A stretch of 64,000 nt of DNA from Methanobacteriaceae archaeon (GTDB lineage Archaea > Methanobacteriota > Methanobacteria > Methanobacteriales > Methanobacteriaceae): the NCBI GenBank assembly GCA_030656015.1, contig JAUSNX010000001.1, forward strand, positions 434,001-498,000, read 5' to 3'. A model generated the notes under the pieces. The model was not told the origin of the DNA. It did no database searches and saw only the letters and a program-made list of their open reading frames with translations. Below are positions 10,291 through 20,641 of this stretch, in pieces; positions within the stretch are counted from its first letter, which is position 1; every line of letters begins with the position of its first letter. A program made the position numbers and the translations under genes.

Positions 10291-11639
10291 CAAACCCCTC
10301 CATCAAAAACTTGTGCTTGTCCATTTCTAAGTACGTGAACATCATTACCCATTTTATACCCTTCTTCCTCAGCAAGTTCTGCATAAGCAGATAACATGTT
10401 AAGATCCCCATGTGATGGAATGATATGTACTGGGTTTAGCATTCTTATAAAGTCCCGGTGGTCCTCTCTTCCAGCATGCCCTGAAACATGAGCATTACTG
10501 TATATTCTGGCCCCACTAGAACCTAAACGTCTTTCCATAAGATTTCTATTTGCTATATTCATAGGATTAGGAATAACCGGAGCAGATATTACTACATTGT
10601 CTCCTCTTTGAATATTAAATTGAGTTTTTGCATTAGCAATACGAGGTAGTAATGCATCAGGTTCTCCCTGGTGACCGGTTGTAATTAATAAATAATCTTC
10701 TCTTTTATCTTCCGCCCGAGCAAGCGCCTTGCTTACAGATTTAGGACTTCCATAAATACTGGCATTAGGTGGAAGTTTAAGAATACCCATTGTTTCTGCT
10801 AAAGAACAATATCTCTCCATTGAACGGCCCAAAAGTAGCATTTGACGATCACTTTGGCTTGCTATATCACTAATAGCTTGAATTCGCTCAATATGTGAAG
10901 AAAAAGTGGTGACCACCATTCCCTCCTTTTCTTCCATTGGGCCTAACATAATATCTTCTAATACCATTTTAGCTACTTTTTCAGAGTGAGTCTTTACTTC
11001 TTGCATCTCTGCTGCTCGAGTAGTCTCCACTATAAGTGCTAGAACTCCTTTTCGTCCTAGTTCTCTTAGCCGGCTGTAATCAGGTGGAGAAGATATTTTC
11101 TGGTGATTATCAAATTTAAAATCATTAGCATATACCACTATTCCTTCAGAAGTATGCAAAGCTGCCATAACTGCTTGAGGAATACTGTGAGTAGCATTAA
11201 TAAACTCCAAGGTTATATCAGGAGATATTTGACATTTCTCACCAGCATTTAAAACCTGTAGCCTATTGGTAACACTAAATTTCTTTTCTCCTTTGATAGT
11301 TCTCTCTAAAAGAGCTAGAGTATAAGGTGTAGCAATAATAGGTGCCCCATATCTATGGGCTAACTTGGCTACTGCACCAATGTGATCCAGATGCCCATGG
11401 GTGAATACAATGGCCCTAACCTTTCCATCGACATCTTTCATCAGAGTATCGTCTGGAATAACCCCTCTTTCAATTAAATCTAAACTATGCATTCGTGATA
11501 TATCAGTATCTTCATGAATGTGTAATCGGTCCAGGTGGATTCCCATGTCAAATATTACTACATCGTCTCCTACCTTCACAGCAGACATGTTCTTTCCTAT
11601 TTCTTCATATCCACCAATAGCAATAACTTCTACGCTCAC
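10290..11639 (-). CDS. Archaeal ribonuclease J
   Basis: A 449-residue metallo-beta-lactamase/beta-CASP nuclease. The zinc motif HGHLDH is at 81-86, and the C-terminal part carries [11 protein letters not shown] and the HIIPSHGD motif. Archaeal RNase J enzymes are 5'-3' exoribonucleases of RNA turnover. The start is the GTG at 11639, behind GGAGGTCATAAC that lies within the end of the IPP isomerase gene; the longer upstream form reads through that site. It sits between two isoprenoid genes with 1-base gaps or overlaps. Confidence 0.93.
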   Translation of the reverse strand: MSVEVIAIGGYEEIGKNMSAVKVGDDVVIFDMGIHLDRLHIHEDTDISRMHSLDLIERGVIPDDTLMKDVDGKVRAIVFTHGHLDHIGAVAKLAHRYGAPIIATPYTLALLERTIKGEKKFSVTNRLQVLNAGEKCQISPDITLEFINATHSIPQAVMAALHTSEGIVVYANDFKFDNHQKISSPPDYSRLRELGRKGVLALIVETTRAAEMQEVKTHSEKVAKMVLEDIMLGPMEEKEGMVVTTFSSHIERIQAISDIASQSDRQMLLLGRSMERYCSLAETMGILKLPPNASIYGSPKSVSKALARAEDKREDYLLITTGHQGEPDALLPRIANAKTQFNIQRGDNVVISAPVIPNPMNIANRNLMERRLGSSGARIYSNAHVSGHAGREDHRDFIRMLNPVHIIPSHGDLNMLSAYAELAEEEGYKMGNDVHVLRNGQAQVFDGGV

Positions 11640-11640
11640 G

Positions 11641-12693
11641 TTATGACCTCCTTGCGTATTTTTGTGTATCAAAGCCCCTTTCTTGTAACCATTCTCTTGT
11701 TTGGCCCCTTATAATTAATTTAGATGATTTTAATTCCTCTAAATTAGATGCCCCAACCAGAAACATGGCTACTTTTAAAGACTCTTGGAATCTTTCAATA
11801 ACTTTAATTATATCTTTATAACCAATATAAGCTTCTTTTAAAACAGGTAAAGCAATTCCCACAGATTCAGCTCCGAGAGCAATTGCTTTTGCAGCATCTA
11901 AGCCACTCCTTATTCCTCCAGAAGATAATACTGGAATATTAACTGACTGAGTTACTTCCACCGTACTAACGGCTGTAGGTATTCCCCAGTCCCAATATAA
12001 ATCACCCATATAAGTATCATCAGCGCGGTAAGTTTCCACTGCAGCCCAACTGGTTCCTCCAGAACCTGCTACATCTATAGCATCAACACCTTTTTTTTCT
12101 AAAAGTACTGCGTCTTCAAAGGAAATTCCAGCTCCAGTCTCTTTAGCAACTACTGGAACATCTACCGTTTTTACTATCTCTCCAATGGAATCTAAAAATC
12201 CAGTGGCATCTATATCACCTTCAGGTTGAATAGATTCTTGTAAAGGATTTAAGTGAACTGCCAAAGCATCAGCATCAATCATTTCAACTGCTTGATGTGC
12301 ATATTCTATTTGAGGAGCTCCTATATTCCCAATTAAAAGAGAAGAAGGTGCTTCTTTTCTGGCCACATCATAAGTATTAATAAGTTCTGGGTTTTCAATA
12401 GCAGCTCTCTGGCTTCCTAAACCCATACCAATACCTAATTTATCAACTGCTTTAGCTAATTCTCTATTTAATGATAAAGCAGAGGGATGGCCCCCAGTCA
12501 TGGCAGAAATAATTATGGGAGAATTTAGTTCTTTCCCTAAGAGTTCTGTACTTAAATCAATTTTTTCTTTGTTTAATTCGGGCAATGCTCTATGAATAAA
12601 TTCTATATCATTAAACCCTGTTTTTTTATTCTTATACTGCACATCGCAGTGCGCGCATATTAATAAATGTTCCAACTTCCTATCTGAAATCAT
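11641..12693 (-). CDS. fni: Type 2 isopentenyl-diphosphate isomerase
   Basis: A 350-residue FMN-dependent TIM-barrel enzyme that interconverts IPP and DMAPP. It has the expected N-terminal RKLEHL segment, the SAMTGG motif and the glycine-rich FMN phosphate-binding region near [19 protein letters not shown]. Its stop codon is one base before the RNase J start, so it leads an fni-RNase J-idsA unit on the minus strand. Its AT-rich upstream region presumably carries the promoter. Confidence 0.95.
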   Translation of the reverse strand: MISDRKLEHLLICAHCDVQYKNKKTGFNDIEFIHRALPELNKEKIDLSTELLGKELNSPIIISAMTGGHPSALSLNRELAKAVDKLGIGMGLGSQRAAIENPELINTYDVARKEAPSSLLIGNIGAPQIEYAHQAVEMIDADALAVHLNPLQESIQPEGDIDATGFLDSIGEIVKTVDVPVVAKETGAGISFEDAVLLEKKGVDAIDVAGSGGTSWAAVETYRADDTYMGDLYWDWGIPTAVSTVEVTQSVNIPVLSSGGIRSGLDAAKAIALGAESVGIALPVLKEAYIGYKDIIKVIERFQESLKVAMFLVGASNLEELKSSKLIIRGQTREWLQERGFDTQKYARRS

Positions 12694-13168
12694 TTTAACG
12701 TCCCTTTGTAATTAATCATTGTGATTTATTAAATAATCGTTTAAATAATCAGGAATAATAAAACCCAAACTAACCCAGAAAATTTTAAATACTTTTTATA
12801 AAACATTTCAAATTAAGTTGGATTTTTTTGGTATTTATTACCACCAAATTAATATTTTTATGCAATAATATGTTTTTATCAGAATATTAAGAATTATTTG
12901 TGATATTCATTGATCCTTTAACCTATTTAGTAACACTTAACATATAATATTGATTATTTTAATGCTATTTTTGTTTTTCTTAAGTATAATTTTAATTAAG
13001 TAACTAATTAGCAACTAATCAAATTATTAACATTAATGCAAATTGAAATTGATAATCATGAATTTTTAATAAAGAATTTAAAATATCATTAAGTAATTTA
13101 AAGCAAATTTATTATAAATCAAATATTGTATATAATGATTATATATCTAATTTAATATTTCAAACTGT
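12694..13168. other. Intergenic, AT-rich, promoter side of fni
   Basis: These 475 bases separate the isopentenyl phosphate kinase gene from fni, both on the minus strand. The sequence is strongly AT-rich with several TATA-like words and T-runs that could both end the kinase transcript and start the fni transcript. I see no open frame or structured RNA. Confidence 0.5.
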
Positions 13169-13987
13169 TTATTTCTTTCTTATAGTAGTACCCAGAACTT
13201 TTTCACCATATAATGCATTTTGAACAAGATTTTCGTGTTCAGCATTAATGATCTCAGAGGTTATTCCAATTTCAGCTAGTTCTAAAAGTTCTTTAATTTT
13301 TCCAACCATGCCTCCGGTGACATCAATATTGGTTGTGGAATCCAGTGATTCCAGATCTTTTAATGAACTAAGCTCTGAAATTAATTCTGCATCTGAGTAT
13401 TTTTTAGGATTTTTATTATATACTCCATCTACGTCTGTGCCTAAAATAACTCTTTCAGGCCTTAAATTTTTGGCCAGATAATTTATGATTTGGTCTCCAG
13501 AAACCACAGCCATTTTAATAGTTTCTTCTAAATCAGAAACTACATCGCCATATATAACTGGAACAAAACCATTTTCAAGATATTTTTTTATTATATCTAA
13601 ATCTGCTAGTTCAATTCTTTTATTTCTAGTAATTATAAATGAAGAAGGTTGTATAGACACTACAAAAATCCCTTCTTCAATGAGAGCATCACATACCATA
13701 CTATTTAATTTTTTAACCCATTTTTGAGTTAAAGAGAATCCAATTTTCTTTTTTTCAAATTCTGCTTCACTGGAAATTGTATTTCCAATCTGATATTCAC
13801 TGGCAAATGGATGTCCAAAGGACCCTGCACCATGAACAATAATTAATCCATTAGAATCATTGGTATTAAGATGATTTAAAGCATTTTTAATTTCTTTAGA
13901 TATTCTTTTGAGATTTTTATTATTTATAGTAGGCGTTTTAGCACCTTTTTCAGTAATTATGCTTCCACCAAGCTTTAAAATCATCAT
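13169..13987 (-). CDS. Isopentenyl phosphate kinase
   Basis: A 272-residue amino-acid-kinase-fold enzyme that phosphorylates isopentenyl phosphate to IPP in the archaeal mevalonate pathway. KLGGS (5-9) forms the phosphate loop, and HGAGSFGHP (52-60) carries the histidine at 59 that distinguishes this family from acetylglutamate and uridylate kinases. VTGGM near the C-terminus completes the nucleotide site. The ATG at 13987 lies after AAGGTGCAAATT; the GTG at 13996 is inside that binding site. Confidence 0.93.
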   Translation of the reverse strand: MMILKLGGSIITEKGAKTPTINNKNLKRISKEIKNALNHLNTNDSNGLIIVHGAGSFGHPFASEYQIGNTISSEAEFEKKKIGFSLTQKWVKKLNSMVCDALIEEGIFVVSIQPSSFIITRNKRIELADLDIIKKYLENGFVPVIYGDVVSDLEETIKMAVVSGDQIINYLAKNLRPERVILGTDVDGVYNKNPKKYSDAELISELSSLKDLESLDSTTNIDVTGGMVGKIKELLELAEIGITSEIINAEHENLVQNALYGEKVLGTTIRKK

Positions 13988-14095
13988 AATTTGCACCTTA
14001 ACTATGTATAAACTATAATTGTTTTAATGGACGTTATATTTAGATATTACATTATTATTAATAAAATATTAGATATTTATTCAAATATTTCATTC

Positions 14096-14176
14096 TATTA
14101 ACTATTTCAGCATATAATCAAATTCTAAATATTCATATATTTCCGTGTATTAACTATTTCAGCATATAATCAAATT
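14096..14176. repeat. Two-copy 29-base direct repeat
   Basis: A 29-base sequence beginning TATTAACTATTTCAGC occurs exactly at 14096-14124 and again at 14148-14176, with a period of 52 bases. It lies just beyond the 3' end of the mevalonate kinase gene. With only two copies it is not a CRISPR array; it looks like a local tandem duplication. Confidence 0.85.
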
Positions 14177-14192
14177 AAACGTCTTAGTTTAA

Positions 14193-15173
14193 TTATTTAT
14201 GGATTATTATGCCTTTTTTTGAAAAATCAGCTTTTATAGCATTTTCCTTTTTTCTAAGTTCCGCAAGAACCTGGTTTCCATTGCCATTACACAAAGCAAT
14301 CATACTACCCCCACCACCAGCTCCTGTGATTTTGGATCCTATAGCTCCAGCTTTACGAGCAATATAAACCATATCTGAGAGTTCAAGAGTATTTACTCCT
14401 ATAGCATCAAGAAGGCCATGATTAATGTTCATTAATTCCCCTAATGCTTCCATTTTCTCATTACTTAATTGATTCAGGTTAAGTAAAGATTTTGCTTCAT
14501 TGGTAATCTTTCCTATAGAATCAATAACGGGATCCATAATTTCTGGATTGGAATCTCTTCTTTTTTTTACACCAGCAACCATTTCACCGGTGTTGCCTCT
14601 ACTTGAAGTATAACCAATCACTATGTAATCTTCTAAATCTGATTTCAAAGAAATAACTTCAGAATTTTCAGATAGATAAATTATGCCACCAAAGGCACTA
14701 ATTGTAGTATCCAGAGGACTAGCTGATCCTTGAACTTTAATTTCAATTTCATGAGCCATTTTAGCAATTTTGGAAACAAAAATATCTCTTTGATGATAAT
14801 TTTCCAGAGCAGCTAGAGTGGCCACCGTAACTGCAGCTGAGGATCCTAGTCCTGCACCAATAGGCATTTCCATATCCAATATTATATCAATAGGAGATAC
14901 ATCGTGAAGTTTTAAAACAGCCTCAAGAACATATTTAACAATACCCGAATGGCCTTTAATTAACTTTATATTCCCCTCAATCAAGTCAAGTTCTGCTTTT
15001 AGATTTAAAATAGGGGATTCAAAAGTAGCAATATTAGTATTATTAATATTTCCTTTTTTTATGGTTATGGTGGCTCTTTTATCAACTGCGAAAGCAATAG
15101 CTGGTTTACCAAAAACAACAGCATGCTCTCCAAAAAGAATGGCCTTTCCCGGTGCAGAAGCTACAGATTGCAT
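14193..15173 (-). CDS. mvk: Mevalonate kinase
   Basis: A 326-residue GHMP kinase that phosphorylates mevalonate. The N-terminal SAPGKAILFGEHAVVFG segment, the ATP-binding PIGAGLGSSAAV at 104-115 and the C-terminal KITGAGGGG loop are all present. With the neighbouring isopentenyl phosphate kinase, isomerase and prenyl synthase it supplies the lipid precursor pathway; the intervening decarboxylation steps are not encoded in this window. Confidence 0.95.
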   Translation of the reverse strand: MQSVASAPGKAILFGEHAVVFGKPAIAFAVDKRATITIKKGNINNTNIATFESPILNLKAELDLIEGNIKLIKGHSGIVKYVLEAVLKLHDVSPIDIILDMEMPIGAGLGSSAAVTVATLAALENYHQRDIFVSKIAKMAHEIEIKVQGSASPLDTTISAFGGIIYLSENSEVISLKSDLEDYIVIGYTSSRGNTGEMVAGVKKRRDSNPEIMDPVIDSIGKITNEAKSLLNLNQLSNEKMEALGELMNINHGLLDAIGVNTLELSDMVYIARKAGAIGSKITGAGGGGSMIALCNGNGNQVLAELRKKENAIKADFSKKGIIIHK

Positions 15174-15250
15174 ATAATACCTATATATAGATCTAGCTAA
15201 GTAAAAAATTGTATCAGATTCTTAAAAAAGATTAATAATTGAATTAATGA

Positions 15251-16090
15251 CTACTTAAAAACAGCTGAAGCATATCCCACTACAGACGAAAAATCACCAG
15301 TGATATCACCACTAGTAGCATATTTCAATAGTTTTCCATAAGAGGCATTTAACATCTTGGAAACTAAAATTGTGGTTGCTACGGGACCATAACCACACAT
15401 AGTAACATTAATTTTGGAAATTCTATCCATCATCTGTTTTTCGTCCATTTTTTCAATGGATTCCAGTACATAATGGTCATTTCTAGAAGCTACTTCCTGC
15501 GTTTCATAATGAGTAAAATCCGTGCTGGCAATAATAACTACATCTCTTTCAAGTTTATGTATTGCATTTATTAAAGCCCTAGCAATTTCATGGGAAGTTT
15601 CCAAATCCTGCATCCAAATAGATATAGGCACAATTTTAAATTCCTTTTGGAAATATTGTAAAAAAGGAATATGAACTTCGCAGCTGTGTTCTTGAGAGTG
15701 TGCGGTTAAATCAGAATCTAAAATACGAGAATCGTTCAATAATTCACTGGCAAATTCCGTATCTATTTCAACATCACCTAAGGGAGTACTCCAAACTCCT
15801 TCCTTTGCAACAGAAACCCCATAACCAATTCCCGTGTGATTAGGGCATAATATAATAAAAGTTTCTGGAAAACCGTCTTTTACAATCTCAGAATAAGAAT
15901 GGGCAGCAACAGGCCCAGAATAAATAAATCCTGCGTGGGGTGCAAGAACACCTTTAATTTCGCGATTATTACCCTCTTCAGGAATTTGTCCAGGACCTAA
16001 ACTATGTTTAAAACACCATTCAATTCTCTTTTTTAGAGATTCCGGATCATCTTCATAGAAAATTCCTGCCACTGAAGGTTTCCTTATCAT
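15251..16090 (-). CDS. MEMO1 family protein (AmmeMemoRadiSam system protein B)
   Basis: A 279-residue protein of the MEMO1 family, related in fold to class III extradiol dioxygenases. The putative metal-site residues are in APHAGFIYSGP, CPNHTG and HSCEVHIPF. The family's role in archaea is unsettled: members are predicted to act with an AMMECR1 and a radical SAM protein, and neither is found next to it here. It lies between mevalonate kinase and ribosomal S2 on the same strand. Confidence 0.92.
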   Translation of the reverse strand: MIRKPSVAGIFYEDDPESLKKRIEWCFKHSLGPGQIPEEGNNREIKGVLAPHAGFIYSGPVAAHSYSEIVKDGFPETFIILCPNHTGIGYGVSVAKEGVWSTPLGDVEIDTEFASELLNDSRILDSDLTAHSQEHSCEVHIPFLQYFQKEFKIVPISIWMQDLETSHEIARALINAIHKLERDVVIIASTDFTHYETQEVASRNDHYVLESIEKMDEKQMMDRISKINVTMCGYGPVATTILVSKMLNASYGKLLKYATSGDITGDFSSVVGYASAVFK

Positions 16091-16234
16091 AAAATCACTG
16101 CCGATTTTAATCTTTTTATAATATTTTAATGTTTAATAATCTTTAATAAATCAATTCAATAATTAAATAACAATATATTGAATTTTAATTTATGAATCTT
16201 TATTTGATACAATTTAATTAAAAAATTTAAGTTA

Positions 16235-16831
16235 TTAGATTTTCAGCTCAAATTCAGTAGCTGGAATATCTAAGTCTTCATCTTCTTTAATTATGCCTTT
16301 TTGCCTTAGTAATTGTCTGGCCAGTAACCAGTAAACAAGAGCAATGGCCTTTCTACCTTTGTTGTTAACAGGAAGAGCAAAGTCAACATTACCTAGTAAG
16401 TTCTCAGTATCACAAAGACCAACAACAGGAATTCCTATTTGTTTAGCTTCAATAATGGCCTGAGAGTCAGATCTAGGATCAGTTACAACCAGTACTTTTG
16501 GTTCTATAAATTTAGCATAATTAGGATTGGTTAAAGTTCCAGGTATGAAACGTCCAGGTATAGTTTTAGCACTGGTAACTTGCCCGAATTTTTTTACAGG
16601 AGCTTGTCCGTATTGTCGGGTAGATACAACTAATATATCGTCAACATCATACTTGGCTAAGAATTTTGATGCTTCAATGATTCTATCATTGGTTTTGCGA
16701 ACATCCAAAACATACAAACCATCAGATCTTACTCGATAGATGTATCTTTCCATATCTCCAGTTTTCTGTTGAGTTCCAATGTGTAAACCTGCTGCTAAGT
16801 ACTTGTCCAGTGGGATTAATAGTTCTGACAA
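16235..16831 (-). CDS. rps2: 30S ribosomal protein S2
   Basis: A 198-residue archaeal S2 of the small subunit, recognised from the N-terminal [11 protein letters not shown] and central [14 protein letters not shown] segments. The start is a TTG at 16831 directly behind GAGGTGATATT. The last gene with ribosomal function in the S9-rpoN-rpoK-eno series, it is preceded by a 372-base gap. Confidence 0.96.
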   Translation of the reverse strand: MSELLIPLDKYLAAGLHIGTQQKTGDMERYIYRVRSDGLYVLDVRKTNDRIIEASKFLAKYDVDDILVVSTRQYGQAPVKKFGQVTSAKTIPGRFIPGTLTNPNYAKFIEPKVLVVTDPRSDSQAIIEAKQIGIPVVGLCDTENLLGNVDFALPVNNKGRKAIALVYWLLARQLLRQKGIIKEDEDLDIPATEFELKI

Positions 16832-17203
16832 AATATCACCTCATTTTTAAAATTTTTAATAATAGCTCTGTAATTCTAACATTATAGATAGAGTAACATG
16901 ATGCATTTTTTCAACAATTTAATAGATTAAACTCGTCAACTTTACAAAATCATCAGTATTGAATATTTTTATGAGATTTATTCAATTTATCTTGAGTATA
17001 AAGTGAGGATAATCTATAAGATTACCATTTAAATATTTTTATAAGTATTCTTAAAGTTCAAATAAATTGAACTATGATTGTAATAACTTCAATAGACCAT
17101 ATAATTTGAAAAATCATGGGTTTTTTAGTTTGATAAATAAAATAGTGAATAATTAGTAAATAATTATTCATCTGACTTATTCAATCTGATTTAAGTCAAA
17201 ACT
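16832..17203. other. Intergenic, AT-rich, between enolase and rps2
   Basis: These 372 bases contain TATA-like words on the minus strand and no open frame with a binding site. They probably hold the enolase terminator and an rps2 promoter. No strong repeat or stem was found. Confidence 0.45.
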
Positions 17204-18454
17204 TTATTTATCCAAAATGGCCATTGAAGGATTGGAAAGCTCTTCTTCAATACGTATAAGTTCATTTAGTTTAGCTATTCTTTCTCCACCTAAAGCTCCT
17301 GTTTTTATTAAAGGAGCTGAGAAAGCAACAGCTAGATGAGCAATAGTTTCATCAGTAGTTTCACCAGAACGGTGCGATACTACAGGAACGTATTGATTCT
17401 CTTTAGCTAATTTCACAGTTTCATAAGCGTCAGTGAGAGTTCCAATCTGGTTAGGTTTAATGATAATAGAATTTCCAGACTTCTGATCGATTCCTTCCTG
17501 TAATATATTCTTGTTAGTTACAAAAAGGTCATCACCACAAATCAGGCATTTATCTCCTATTTTAGCTGTCAATTCTGAGAATCCAGTAAAGTCAGCTTCA
17601 TCCAGTGGATCTTCCACATATAACATATGGTAAGTTTCAATAATTTCTTTTACAAATTCAATTTGCTCTCCAGTATCTCGAGCAATGTTCTCTTGGCCAT
17701 AGATATATTTTTCCTGAGAAGCATCCCACATTTCACTAGCAGCCATATCCAGAGAAGGCCTGATTTTTATGCCCATTTCATCTCCGACTTCTTCACAGGC
17801 TTTAGCCTGCATTTCTAAAGCATCGTCGTTTGAAATATTAGGGGCCCATCCACCTTCATCACCTTTTCCACCAGTGAAAGATTTATCTTTGGCTTGAATA
17901 AGCTCTTTTAATCTTTTGTGAACATTAGAATTTGCAAAAACTGCTTCAGTAATATTACTGGCACCTACAGGAACGATTAAAAATTCCTGAATATCCGGAG
18001 CGTGTTTACCAGCATGTGCTCCTCCATTAATCATATTACCTAAAGGATAAGGAATTTCAGTTTTCATATTGCCACCTAAAAACTTGTATAGGGGCATATT
18101 ATATGATGCAGCAGCTGCCTTGGCCACTGCCATGGAAACAGCAACCGTGGTATTACCACCAATTGAGGAAAGATTTTCAGTTCCATCAATCTCTTTTAAG
18201 ACCATATCTATATCTTGCAGGTCTTCAGCATCCATTCCAATCAATTCAGAAGATATTACATCTTCTACTTCACCGATTATTTTGTCTACCCCACCTTCAG
18301 GGAAAGCCACAACTTCTCTGGAACCAGTACTGGCACCGCTGGGTGCAGCGGCACGGCCAAAACCATTCCATGTTATGACATCCACTTCTAGAGTAGGGTT
18401 TCCTCTACTATCTAAAATTTTACGTACACGGACGTCTTCAATAACGCTATCCAC
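17204..18454 (-). CDS. eno: Enolase
   Basis: A 416-residue glycolytic and gluconeogenic enzyme interconverting 2-phosphoglycerate and phosphoenolpyruvate. Recognised from [11 protein letters not shown] and [10 protein letters not shown] near the N-terminus, the metal ligands around EDPLDEAD and GDDLFVTN, and the C-terminal signature with [19 protein letters not shown]. The start is GTG at 18454 behind AGAGGTGTTTTT. rpoK ends about 40 bases upstream. Long plus-strand open frames across its 5' half are shadows. Confidence 0.96.
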   Translation of the reverse strand: MDSVIEDVRVRKILDSRGNPTLEVDVITWNGFGRAAAPSGASTGSREVVAFPEGGVDKIIGEVEDVISSELIGMDAEDLQDIDMVLKEIDGTENLSSIGGNTTVAVSMAVAKAAAASYNMPLYKFLGGNMKTEIPYPLGNMINGGAHAGKHAPDIQEFLIVPVGASNITEAVFANSNVHKRLKELIQAKDKSFTGGKGDEGGWAPNISNDDALEMQAKACEEVGDEMGIKIRPSLDMAASEMWDASQEKYIYGQENIARDTGEQIEFVKEIIETYHMLYVEDPLDEADFTGFSELTAKIGDKCLICGDDLFVTNKNILQEGIDQKSGNSIIIKPNQIGTLTDAYETVKLAKENQYVPVVSHRSGETTDETIAHLAVAFSAPLIKTGALGGERIAKLNELIRIEEELSNPSMAILDK

Positions 18455-18494
18455 AAAAACACCTCTTATGAAAAAATAGTGGTTTAATTAGTGG

Positions 18495-18668
18495 TTATTT
18501 TCTTATATCTAAAGGGATAACTTTCTTTTTAAGTTCTAAAGTAGCTATATCTATAGGATCCAGAGAGTCAGGTACCTTAACTAAAGGTTTTGCTCCCATA
18601 GAAAGCTGAAGAGCTCTTGCGCCTATAATTCTAGCTTTTTCAAATCGGGTTAATTTACTTGATACCAT
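18495..18668 (-). CDS. rpoK: DNA-directed RNA polymerase subunit K
   Basis: A 57-residue protein starting [20 protein letters not shown] and ending in PLDIRK, the archaeal RpoK (Rpb6/omega homologue), an assembly factor of the polymerase core. The ATG at 18668 follows GGAGGAGAGATTTA. The intron-bearing tRNA-Pro lies upstream and enolase downstream, an arrangement that fits archaeal rpoN-rpoK-eno-rps2 operons. Confidence 0.95.
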   Translation of the reverse strand: MVSSKLTRFEKARIIGARALQLSMGAKPLVKVPDSLDPIDIATLELKKKVIPLDIRK

Positions 18669-18901
18669 TAAATCTCTCCTCCATGATCATTAAGGATTCT
18701 TTGAATTCTTTTTGAATTCTAAATTCAGCAAGAATCAATAATTTAAATCGAAAATGTTGAATCACTGATTAAAAAATATAATTCTTGCATCTGAGTTGAG
18801 ATATAATATTAATTAAACTTTCGAGTTATTAAACTTATCAAGAATTTTATATTATTTAATATATATTCTTAATAAGAATAACTGAAGTTAAAATGATGGG
18901 A

Positions 18902-18947
<46 letters not shown>

Positions 18948-18952
18948 CCCCG

Positions 18953-19091
18953 TTCCAGTTGAAAGAATTATATTTAGCCAGATAAATATTAAAATTTCTT
19001 AAATTATTTTAAATTATCTGGAATAACTCCATATAATTGGCAAAATAAATAGGCCAATTATGATTAATACATAAATTTAAATTTGTTCAAT
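18953..19091 (-). other. tRNA-Pro intron 1 (position 32/33)
   Basis: The splice motif is the 4-bp helix CCAG/CTGG flanked by 3-nt bulges CCA (exon 1 side) and AAC (exon 2 side), closed outside by ATCCTC/GGGGAT and inside by TTGAA/TTCAA. Inside the intron are two perfect stems, 9 bp at 19033-19041/19053-19061 and 8 bp at 18978-18985/19014-19021. No box C or D sequence is visible. Confidence 0.8.
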
Positions 19092-19129
19092 GGCTGGGAG
19101 GATGGACCAAGCTACCCTACGGTCCCCTT

Positions 19130-19297
19130 TTACCAGGTCTCAACATGGGCAATTAACATTCTTCTACAACAGTATCTGGAAAGTCCCAGATCATCTAAAA
19201 CCACTTTAGGATCTTCACCTTCGGCGGTCCTATTTTGATATTCATCAAAATATGCTGAAACTGCTTTACCACAGCTTATACATCGTATTGGGATCAT
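19130..19297 (-). CDS. rpoN: DNA-directed RNA polymerase subunit N
   Basis: A 55-residue zinc protein (Rpb10 homologue) starting MIPIRCISCGK and ending AHVETW. The zinc ligands are CISCG at 6-10 and the CC pair in RYCCRRM. RpoN bridges subunits D and L in the polymerase platform. It lies downstream of rps9 and its TAA is three bases before the 5' end of tRNA-Pro, so the two are very probably on one transcript. Confidence 0.95.
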   Translation of the reverse strand: MIPIRCISCGKAVSAYFDEYQNRTAEGEDPKVVLDDLGLSRYCCRRMLIAHVETW

Positions 19298-19388
19298 AAC
19301 AAATCATCAATCTTTTTTTTTATTATATTTTTAATACGAATTAAAGATAAATTTGTATGGATAAAAAATATTAAAAAAATTATCGAAT

Positions 19389-19790
19389 TTATCGATAACT
19401 CTTCTGTCTTCGTGCTCGAGCGCCTCTTCCACCATACTTTTTAGGTTCGGAACGTCTAGGGTCTCCTACGAGCATAGTTCTGTCGTACTGGACGAACTTT
19501 TCTTTGAGATCCATATCATTGGTCCACTGGACCAGGCCTTTAGCAATAACCATACGGGCTGCTTCAGCTTGGCCCATAACTCCCCCACCAACAACTTTAA
19601 CGTCGATATCAACATCATTGATGATATCACCAGCTAAGGTTATTGGTTCAGCGATTTTCTGTCGGGCAAGTTCTGGATCGTAGAGTTCTACAGGACATTT
19701 ATTTATCCGGATCCTTCCTTTTCCCTCGTGGAATGTGCCTCTAGCAATGGCAGTTTTCCTTTTTCCACTTGTATGAACAACTTTCTTCAT
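19389..19790 (-). CDS. rps9: 30S ribosomal protein S9
   Basis: A 133-residue S9 with the N-terminal [12 protein letters not shown] segment and the basic C-terminal tail [14 protein letters not shown] that reaches the decoding site. It follows L13 by 33 bases and precedes rpoN, as in other archaea. Confidence 0.97.
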   Translation of the reverse strand: MKKVVHTSGKRKTAIARGTFHEGKGRIRINKCPVELYDPELARQKIAEPITLAGDIINDVDIDVKVVGGGVMGQAEAARMVIAKGLVQWTNDMDLKEKFVQYDRTMLVGDPRRSEPKKYGGRGARARRQKSYR

Positions 19791-19823
19791 CGTTACACAT
19801 CCTAATTAAATATAATCTTTAGA

Positions 19824-20246
19824 TTAAAATTTAGCTCCTAAAAGCTTAGAAATTTCTCCAAGATCTGTATTTTTCTTAATATCCCTTGCTTGAGCTTCAG
19901 GAACTTTAGAAGCTTCTACTTCCAAAAATTCACGAGGAACACCAACAAAAGCCTTAAGGTTTTTGTAAGCTGCTCTACCTGAAGTTTTCCGGTAAGGTAT
20001 CATTCCTCTTACAGTTCTTCTGAATATATCATCTGGTCTTCTAGGATATTTAGGACCCATTTTCCTAGGGTTAGAGATACTAGCCCTGTCGAGTCTTTGT
20101 TTGTATCTAGCGTAAGCCCAATCCGTTGATCCAGTGATAATTATCTTCTCTGCATTGAGAACTACCACATTTTCTCCATCGAGAAGTTTTTTACTTACCA
20201 CACTGGCAAGTCTTCCCAAGATGTGTCCGTCTCCATCGATAATCAT
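19824..20246 (-). CDS. rpl13: 50S ribosomal protein L13
   Basis: A 140-residue L13 (eukaryotic uL13), recognised from [16 protein letters not shown] and the [10 protein letters not shown] segment. It lies in the L18e-L13-S9 run with 16 bases after L18e. Confidence 0.97.
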   Translation of the reverse strand: MIIDGDGHILGRLASVVSKKLLDGENVVVLNAEKIIITGSTDWAYARYKQRLDRASISNPRKMGPKYPRRPDDIFRRTVRGMIPYRKTSGRAAYKNLKAFVGVPREFLEVEASKVPEAQARDIKKNTDLGEISKLLGAKF

Positions 20247-20262
20247 AAAAACACCACGTTAT

Positions 20263-20628
20263 TTATTCTAAGATTCTGATGTTGCTACCTTTAGGATTTT
20301 GTTCCATAGCGGTACCAATATCAAGGCACTCTCCACCTGCACTTTCAATTTTTTCTTGGGCCGATTTAGAGAAGCCTAGAGCTACCACTTGTACTTTGTG
20401 GTTAAGATCTCCACTTCCTAAAACTTTTCCAGGTACTAAAACTGTTTCATCATCACTGGAATGTCTATTTATAGTAGATAAGTTAACTTGAGCTTTTCTA
20501 CGAGTAGATCTTCCCAGCCTTTTTGCAACATCTTTCCAGATAGCTGCTTCTTCTGAGTTGGATTTTTTCTTAAGATTCCTAATAAGTTCAGTAATGTTAG
20601 GGTTAGTCTTGGTAATTTTTCTTACCAT
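20263..20628 (-). CDS. rpl18e: 50S ribosomal protein L18e
   Basis: A 121-residue archaeal and eukaryotic L18e, an L15-like protein of the large subunit, with ATG at 20628 behind GAGGCTAATCA. It lies 13 bases after rpoD, the usual archaeal order rpoD-L18e-L13-S9. Confidence 0.96.
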   Translation of the reverse strand: MVRKITKTNPNITELIRNLKKKSNSEEAAIWKDVAKRLGRSTRRKAQVNLSTINRHSSDDETVLVPGKVLGSGDLNHKVQVVALGFSKSAQEKIESAGGECLDIGTAMEQNPKGSNIRILE

Positions 20629-20641
20629 TGATTAGCCTCCT

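Noticed and set aside
14096-14176. CRISPR array
   Set aside because: There are only two copies of the 29-base repeat, with a 23-base spacer, no third unit and no cas genes anywhere in the window.
18069-18479. A 136-codon plus-strand open frame across the start of the enolase gene
   Set aside because: It is antisense to a clear enolase, has no binding site, and the protein is low-complexity Ser/Thr/Pro-rich as expected from reverse reading of a coding sequence.
18953-19091. Box C/D guide RNA inside the tRNA intron
   Set aside because: No RUGAUGA and no CUGA box could be found on the transcribed strand; the intron is stem-loops and AT-rich DNA.
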